Positions 7,703-12,152 of a stretch of DNA of 12,152 bases are shown here, piece after piece. Position 1 is the first letter of the stretch; every line of letters begins with the position of its first letter. The translations under genes and the position numbers were made by a program. The notes under the pieces were generated by a model that did no database searches, was not told the origin of the DNA, and saw only the letters and a program-made list of their open reading frames with translations. This DNA is from Ganoderma boninense (taxonomy: Eukaryota; Basidiomycota; Agaricomycetes; Polyporales; Polyporaceae): positions 1 through 12,152 of the forward strand of contig PJEW03000070.1 of the NCBI GenBank assembly GCA_002900995.3, in the 5' to 3' direction.

Positions 7703-10163
7703 ATGCCCTTCGGGATACTTGGTATGTTTCCAGTCCTTCCTTGCTCTCGGCATCCCCGAAGTGACACTTTGTTTCATCCCAGAGGATCACAAGTTGGCCA
7801 GCATCCCAGGAACCGGCCTTATATCCACCAAGGTCCATTATGACATAGCGACGAGCGAGGCAAGAGAGCTTAAACGCGGGACGGGCAAGCACTCGCACAC
7901 AGTGTTGATTCCTCAGCCTTCGGATGACCCTCGAGATCCGTACGTTGCGTGTCTTGCCCGTACTCGGCCCCTCGAATGCTCATTGCCAACTCTGGCTTTA
8001 TAGCTTGAACTGGCCCCGATGGAAGAAAGAAGCGTGCTTTTGGACGCTGTGAGCTCGTTCTGCCCCTATACCCCGTCTCAGCGGCTCACCACCCATTTTC
8101 CGGTGACTCTGTCAGGATATTTGCTAGCACGCTGGCCGCTGCCATGAATTCTCTTGCTGTTGCGGGATACCGGTTGTTGGCGCAGCAATTCCATGTGTCG
8201 GTGGACAAGATCACGTCTTCCTTCAGTGCCTCTCTCCTCGGACTTGCAGTATTCACGTATGTTGGTTAAATTTTGTCCATGACGCGTGTCTGACGGCAGA
8301 CCGGTGGTAGGCTTGCGCAAAATTGCCTGGCTGTCAAATATGGGTTGCGGCTGATGTTCCTTCTGTCCACTGTCTTGGTACATGCGGCTTGTTGGTTGTC
8401 GATCTCGTATCTAACCGAATGCCTACAGATGTTTGTATCCTGCCTCTGGACAGCCCTCAGCCCGAACCTGGCGTCTGTTAGCGCTTCATGCGTGTTGCGT
8501 GGGTTTGGGATGGTTGCGCCATACACGTGCGTACTGTCAACGTCTCTAGCGATCGCTGACTGCCATGCTCAACAACGACGTTGTTGTGCAGCCTTGCACC
8601 AACCGTCATCGAACATCTATTCTTGTAAGCATAATCATTGACACTAGTATTGGCCCGGGCGGGCATCGTCTCACGTCGGGCTCTTCAAGCGTTCACCAAC
8701 GTGGTTCGCGTGCATTGATATATAATTTTTCCGTCGGTGCAGGCAATACATTGTGAGTTGTCCATGTATTCCTGTGCCGCAATTTTGGGATGTGGGCTAA
8801 GGAGGGGGCTGTAGGGGCCCTTTCATTTACGGTTACGTTATTCAGAACCTATCGTGGCAGCTTGGGTTCTGGTTCACCGGCCTTGCTAGCGGAGTGTGCT
8901 TCGTTGGGGTATTTTTCTTTGTACCAGAAGTAAGGTCCTCGACCACTATTTGATCTCGTAGCTCAGCGCATCTGCTTCATCCAGACAACCTATCGCCGCA
9001 AAGCAGAGTCCGAACTATACCAAGATACAGAAGGTGGTGACAAGCACAGAATGAAGAAGACAGCCCAGGTGCCGGCGCCAACCCGGGGCACGGAAATACA
9101 GAAAGTCAGCCTCAACAGCCCACGGCCCACGCCACCTAGCTTCCTCTCGCAGCTGAAGATCTACAATGGTACATTCTGTGATGAGAGAATATGGAAGATT
9201 TTCGCAAGACCATTCCCGTTCCTCCTTTCACCTGTGGTGCGTGTCGCACATGTTCGATTTTCACAGTTGGTGGATTCATTTAACAATACTTGTAGACTTG
9301 GTTCATGCTCCTGAGCTATGCTATTCCAACACTATTATTGTGTAAGTGCGTGCCGCCTTCCTGAGAATCCTTTCTTGGGACTATGACAATACTTGTCCTA
9401 ATACATATGCAGCCATAACCTCCCTCTGCTCGGCAACAATTTTCACGATCACAAATCACTTCAACCCTGCTCAGATCGTACGTTGTCCTTCGCTGTCATC
9501 CCCTCTGCTCATATCCATGCCAACGCTGAGCAGGGCCTCACGCATCTCGCTGGCCTTGTCGGAGTCGTCATTGCCCTATTCCTAACTGGGCCATTCAACG
9601 ATCGGACCATTATCTGGATGTCTCAACGCAGCCACGGGATCTACGAGCCCGAATACCGGCTCGTTTTCATGCTCACCATGCTCGTTTGTGTGTTTGGATA
9701 TACAGGCTGGGCAGTCGGAGCTGATAACCGCATGCCTTGGATCGGAGCTGTCGCATGCATCGCGTACGTCCAATCCCACTATCATCTATTCAATTACTTA
9801 TCACCGTATTCTCGAACATCACACATTCCGTTGTACGCTCGCCGTTCCCCACGTTCGGCTCCCTGGGCTGACAGAATGGTCAACGTGGGCCTTGTCATCT
9901 CTGGCGGGGCTGCAATCACATACCTACTCGACACACATGGATCCAATGCCGTGCACATCCTCTCTCTCGTCAACTCAGCCCGCGACTTGCTGCTCTACGG
10001 TGCAACCTTCTTCGCGAACAGCTTTGTCATCTCCCGCGGCATCAAGGCGACACTGGTTATCCTCGCCGCGTGCCAGGCCATCTGTCTGCTCGCGTCTGTC
10101 GCGATGTATGTGTATGGGAAACGCATGCGGTCGTTTGTGAGTGGTAGTTCACTCGGAATCTGA
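7703..10163 (+). CDS. Fungal major facilitator superfamily transporter, 14 exons, 539 aa
   Basis: This is a proton-coupled type membrane transporter of the fungal DHA1-like group; the substrate is unknown. Exons are 7703-7721, 7783-7939, 8004-8048, 8116-8256, 8311-8377, 8429-8526, 8592-8624, 8690-8752, 8815-8929, 8985-9236, 9296-9341, 9413-9477, 9534-9763 and 9875-10163. All introns are GT..AG, most of 51-71 nt, and phases match throughout. The N-terminus begins MPFGILEDHKLASIPGTG and leads to DDPRDPLNWPRWKK (residues 53-66), the hallmark before helix 1. Then come SSFSASLLGLAVF, KYGLR, ALSPN, VHQRGSR (188-194) and GYVIQNLSWQLGFWFTGLAS. FVPETTYRRK (243-252) opens a hydrophilic central loop of about 80 residues. 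The second half has GPFND (386-390), GIYEPEYRL (402-410), TYLLDTHGSNA and a C-terminal YVYGKRMRSF. About 12 membrane segments are expected. No frameshift or internal stop remains after splicing, so the gene looks functional. A HOL1-like or other DHA1 subgroup is possible but not decided. Confidence 0.92.
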
Positions 10164-10180
10164 TCCAGTCTCTGCTGGAT
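10163..10180. repeat. Small inverted repeat at the MFS stop codon
   Basis: ATCCAG (10163-10168) pairs with CTGGAT (10175-10180) around a six-base loop. The left arm starts with the last base of the TGA stop. The stem is short, and no role in 3' end formation is shown. Confidence 0.4.
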
Positions 10181-10447
10181 TTCTGAACGGACCACGGCTC
10201 TACACAGGTCGCGCGCCATCCTCATCTCTTCCACGATGACCGCCGCGCATCTGACACTCCACAAGCGGCGGGGACGGCAGAGCCTGGTCCTACGTGTTCG
10301 GGTTCAAATTGAGGGGGAAGCTGAGAATCCTCTTTCCCAAGCTTGTTTAGATCAAGTTCGAAGGGCAGGAGTTGGCGCTCTCCCTCTAGCGACTCTGTTG
10401 ACCAGAGGTTGAACAACCTAACGCCTACGAAATGCTGATGAACTCAC

Positions 10448-10607
10448 GTTACATATAATGCAATTTATGACGACCCCTTGTGCAGACATGTATACACCTG
10501 GCTGCATATCACTTGAACTCTGCACAGTGGGGCGGCCGCTGAGGGCAGGGGCCGCCAGGGCTGCGAAAGGAACGAGGGGAGAGGCAGAGAAGAGGACCTT
10601 CGACCAT
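10448..10607 (-). pseudogene. Broken first exon of a small secreted protein
   Basis: On the minus strand the frame reads SKVLFSASPLVPFAALAA, a typical fungal signal-peptide core, then PALSGRPTVQSSSDMQPGVYM and ends before a GTGAGT 5' splice site at 10447. The only ATG next to it (10607-10605) is one base out of frame (ATG, one extra G, then TCG AAG). The open frame upstream has only a GTG, so no usable start exists. After GVYM a second shift of frame would give CTRGRH, reminiscent of the GVYMCT-type segment of small secreted fungal proteins with beta/gamma-crystallin-like folds; that resemblance is from memory and weak. No convincing second exon was found further along the strand, although a 64-codon ORF (10416-10222) lies there. 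It may be a pseudogene, or a chance hydrophobic frame. Confidence 0.35.
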
Positions 10608-10844
10608 TGACGGTGTCCCAGAATTGGTCTCTTAGCCTCCGAGTTTACATACCACACAGGTCCGAGGACTACACATGGTAAAATACTGATTTATGCAGTC
10701 AGGTATTTTGGGCCAGACTAGGCCAGAATTTTCTGAGCCGTCCTCCTGCACGTAAGATTGGACGCTGGCCTGCTGCGAGTCTGTCAACGTCCCTGCCTGC
10801 ATCAACATAGAAATCCTGACACTGAAGCAGAAGGTGTGCAGGAC

Positions 10845-11010
10845 AGGAAGGTTTGGCAGACCTCCGTAACAGCCTCAGTGACTCGCGGGCAAGACGGTCG
10901 GGCCGGCGAGCGGCATGATTGTCACCGACTTAGTGCACGACAGCAAGGTTATCCAATTCGCCAAGGGCTCGAGTGGGAGCCGCGAGGTCACTGAGACTTA
11001 TGTCGGCTGA
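10845..11010 (+). pseudogene. Frameshifted C-terminal relic of a second G1 peptidase
   Basis: From 10882 to the TGA at 11008-11010, 42 codons begin LAGKTVGPASG and align over their whole length with the last 41 residues of the intact G1 peptidase, which begin LAGKTVGPANA. Both share KVI in the middle and a TY-x-G ending. Twenty bases are identical (4152-4171 and 10882-10901). Just upstream, 11 codons (10848-10880, KVWQTSVTASV) align with KVAFTHAKATT of the intact gene at exactly the same spacing, but one extra base (10881) puts them out of frame. Homology upstream of about 10845 is lost, including both catalytic residues, so no enzyme can be made. The C-terminal half has diverged well beyond recent duplication, so this is an old paralogue remnant on the same strand as the intact copy, about 6.6 kb away. 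Confidence 0.8.
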
Positions 11011-11635
11011 ACTTGGTTAGGGTCTGAGTTTTCACCTCCTAGATGTTCGGTTGAGCAGGAAGACTTGTAATAAGGATCCTGCCGCCATGCGTTCATCTCC
11101 AGTGCTGGCTCAACGACTCGGTGTGCACTCAGGTCTCTTGCCACCATGGGTAAATACGCTCATGCTGGGCCTGTGGGCATAGTATAGAGATGAAGACAAA
11201 ATACAGGCCAAAAATGCTCGATGCGAACAGCGGAGAAGTCGATAAAAGTGGGCAGTCAGGAAACTATCCAGCCCATCTCTCACTCTCACTAATTGCATGT
11301 TTGCAATACTGAAGACTCGTGAAAAATGTGTTATACAGTCATTGTGTGGGGACATTTCGCGAACGTTAGGTCATCATGAGATTGTTGACATCAAGTCAAA
11401 GCATAACGGGTTCTTCAAAGCACCACGGAAGCCAGAGGTTCCTCAGCTGCTCGCTCAATGCGCCAGATCAGCCTCCGCTGCAGCAGCCGATTTGGGATTG
11501 TCAGATATTGGGAGGTCACCGTGGAACAGATGGGGATGGCATGCGACCTGTGTGGAGTCTGATCAGCATCGGTCACGCCCCCAAGACTCTGAGCGAGAAA
11601 TGATGGACGAGCGAGCACTCACAAACGACCGCATG
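11011..11635. other. No supportable gene
   Basis: Nothing recognisable is coded here. A 257-codon plus-strand ORF from 11297 runs through the LTR and is a chance frame, as its content changes character at the LTR boundary. GATAAAAG at 11241-11248, followed by a CT-rich stretch and the ATG at 11297, resembles a promoter and leader, but the reading frame after it has no recognised content. The last five bases (GCATG, 11631-11635) may be the retrotransposon target-site duplicate; the other copy would lie outside the window. Confidence 0.4.
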
Positions 11636-11875
11636 TGTCATGAACGGCACGCTCGGCGCCTACCCCGGCGTCTCTCTTTCCATTTTCGGACTGTTTGCCT
11701 CCCGTGTCGTCCTTATTGTCCTCCGTTGTTTAGCAAACCTGTCCCTTGTTCTCGCAGTACAATAACTCCTGTTACCTATTGTTCCCATCGTCATTGTACT
11801 ACATACCATTGTTCTCCCACTGGTTCCCGTGTCCATAGTTACCTATTGTCCCCGGTTCCCATTGTCCGTTACATG

Positions 11876-11882
11876 TATATAA
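11876..11882 (+). promoter_or_regulatory. TATA box of the retrotransposon LTR
   Basis: TATATAA lies 35 bases before A11911, a normal spacing for a transcription start at or near 11911. That start would place the self-primer exactly at the RNA 5' end. Confidence 0.7.
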
Positions 11883-11910
11883 GACCTGTACTTTGCTACC
11901 TGGAGACCTC

Positions 11911-11921
11911 AGTTTCGACCT
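11911..11921 (+). promoter_or_regulatory. Self-primer sequence at predicted RNA 5' end
   Basis: AGTTTCGACCT is the exact reverse complement of the 11 bases at 12098-12108. In Tf1 of fission yeast the first 11 nucleotides of the RNA fold back, anneal to the primer-binding site, are cleaved and prime reverse transcription. The length, exactness and position relative to the TATA box all agree with that mechanism. Confidence 0.72.
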
Positions 11922-11989
11922 CTTGTCTCCAGGTAAGCCTCGCTGTATTCTCGCTCGTTAGTTACTCGCTCAATACATCTTGTCTCCAG
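11921..11989 (+). repeat. 12-bp direct repeat bounding an intron-like 57-nt unit
   Basis: TCTTGTCTCCAG occurs at 11921-11932 and 11978-11989. The first copy is followed at once by GTAAGC and the second ends in a CAG, so 11933-11989 has the form of a 57-nt GT..AG intron, the usual size in this genome. It could equally be an exonic direct repeat in U5. Confidence 0.5.
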
Positions 11990-12097
11990 CCTGACTGTCG
12001 AGCCCTGCTCCGCTCTCGCTGCACAAGTGCTCGTCGACGCCCTTGCTCGTCTCGTAAGCCTCCTCCCTGATCTTACTTGACAACCAGTCGTAACATT

Positions 12098-12108
12098 AGG
12101 TCGAAACT
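12098..12108 (+). other. Primer-binding site for self-priming
   Basis: AGGTCGAAACT starts two bases after the LTR 3' end (ACA at 12093-12095). It pairs over exactly 11 bases with 11911-11921, and pairing stops on both sides (C11910 against T12109, C11922 against T12097). It does not begin with TGG, the usual complement of a tRNA CCA end, which argues against ordinary tRNA priming. Confidence 0.72.
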
Positions 12109-12152
12109 TCTACACGAGCTGTCACAGCCTATTGACTGCGCCACCAAACAAA

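Larger units (their letters stand above)
11636..12095 (+). repeat. Long terminal repeat, about 460 bp
   Basis: The LTR starts TGTCATGAACGG and ends AGTCGTAACA. With the RNA start placed at 11911, U3 is 11636-11910 and R plus U5 is 11911-12095. U3 is rich in ATTGT words; U5 is pyrimidine-rich and carries a 12-bp direct repeat. The exact left end could be two bases earlier (TGTGTCA at 11634), since the 3' LTR is not available for comparison. Confidence 0.7.
11636..12152 (+). mobile_element. 5' end of a Tf1/sushi-like LTR retrotransposon (partial)
   Basis: The segment holds a complete LTR (11636-12095) followed by 57 bases of internal leader. Evidence is the TGT...ACA ends, a TATA box about two-thirds of the way along, and a self-complementary primer and primer-binding pair straddling the LTR end. 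No gag or pol sequence is inside the window, so the superfamily (Ty3/Gypsy by analogy with Tf1) is inferred from the priming signature alone. The orientation is plus, reading out of the window. It inserted downstream of two broken secreted-protein genes. Integrity of the element cannot be judged here. Confidence 0.75.

Noticed and set aside
871..9533. 14-base word CCAACGCTGAGCAG present near 871 and near 9520
   Set aside because: One copy is inside an MFS intron and a match of this length is plausible by chance in 12 kb; no longer homology flanks it.
10300..10312. GGTTCAAAT, resembling a tRNA B box
   Set aside because: No cloverleaf or A box can be built around it.
11297..12070. 257-codon plus-strand ORF
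   Set aside because: It runs across the LTR start, TATA box and U5 and has no recognisable protein content.

Overview
The window looks like nuclear DNA of a basidiomycete fungus, probably an Agaricomycete. Two genes can be rebuilt only by removing many short GT..AG introns (51 to 111 nt, most with CTRAY-like branch sites). The best matches are fungal families: a G1 glutamic endopeptidase, a fungal major facilitator (MFS) transporter and a GNAT acetyltransferase. A Tf1/sushi-like LTR retrotransposon enters at the right edge. No prokaryotic features, tRNA, rRNA or CRISPR array were seen.

Layout, left to right. 1-1160: no supportable gene. 1161-1799 (minus): single-exon GNAT acetyltransferase. 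2008-2374 (minus): a small unrecognised, possibly two-exon ORF. 2400-3200: non-coding, with a strong hairpin. 3202-4274 (plus): TATA box and an intact three-exon secreted G1 glutamic peptidase, with both catalytic residues and the disulphide cysteines present. 4275-7615: about 3.3 kb with no recognisable gene, including a CACT-rich patch and an orphan TATA box. 7618-10163 (plus): TATA box and a 14-exon, 539-residue MFS transporter. 10448-10607 (minus): what seems to be a broken first exon of a small secreted protein. 10845-11010 (plus): a frameshifted relic of the C-terminus of a second, diverged G1 peptidase. 11636-12152 (plus): the 5' LTR and primer-binding region of an LTR retrotransposon running off the window.

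The intact genes do not form an obvious pathway. A secreted acid protease next to a membrane transporter fits an extracellular nutrition lifestyle, but joint function is inference. The right third looks like decaying accessory DNA (two broken secreted-protein genes, then a retroelement). The most striking observation is at the retrotransposon: the 11 bases expected at the 5' end of its RNA are exactly complementary to the 11 bases just after the LTR, which is the signature of Tf1-type self-primed reverse transcription.
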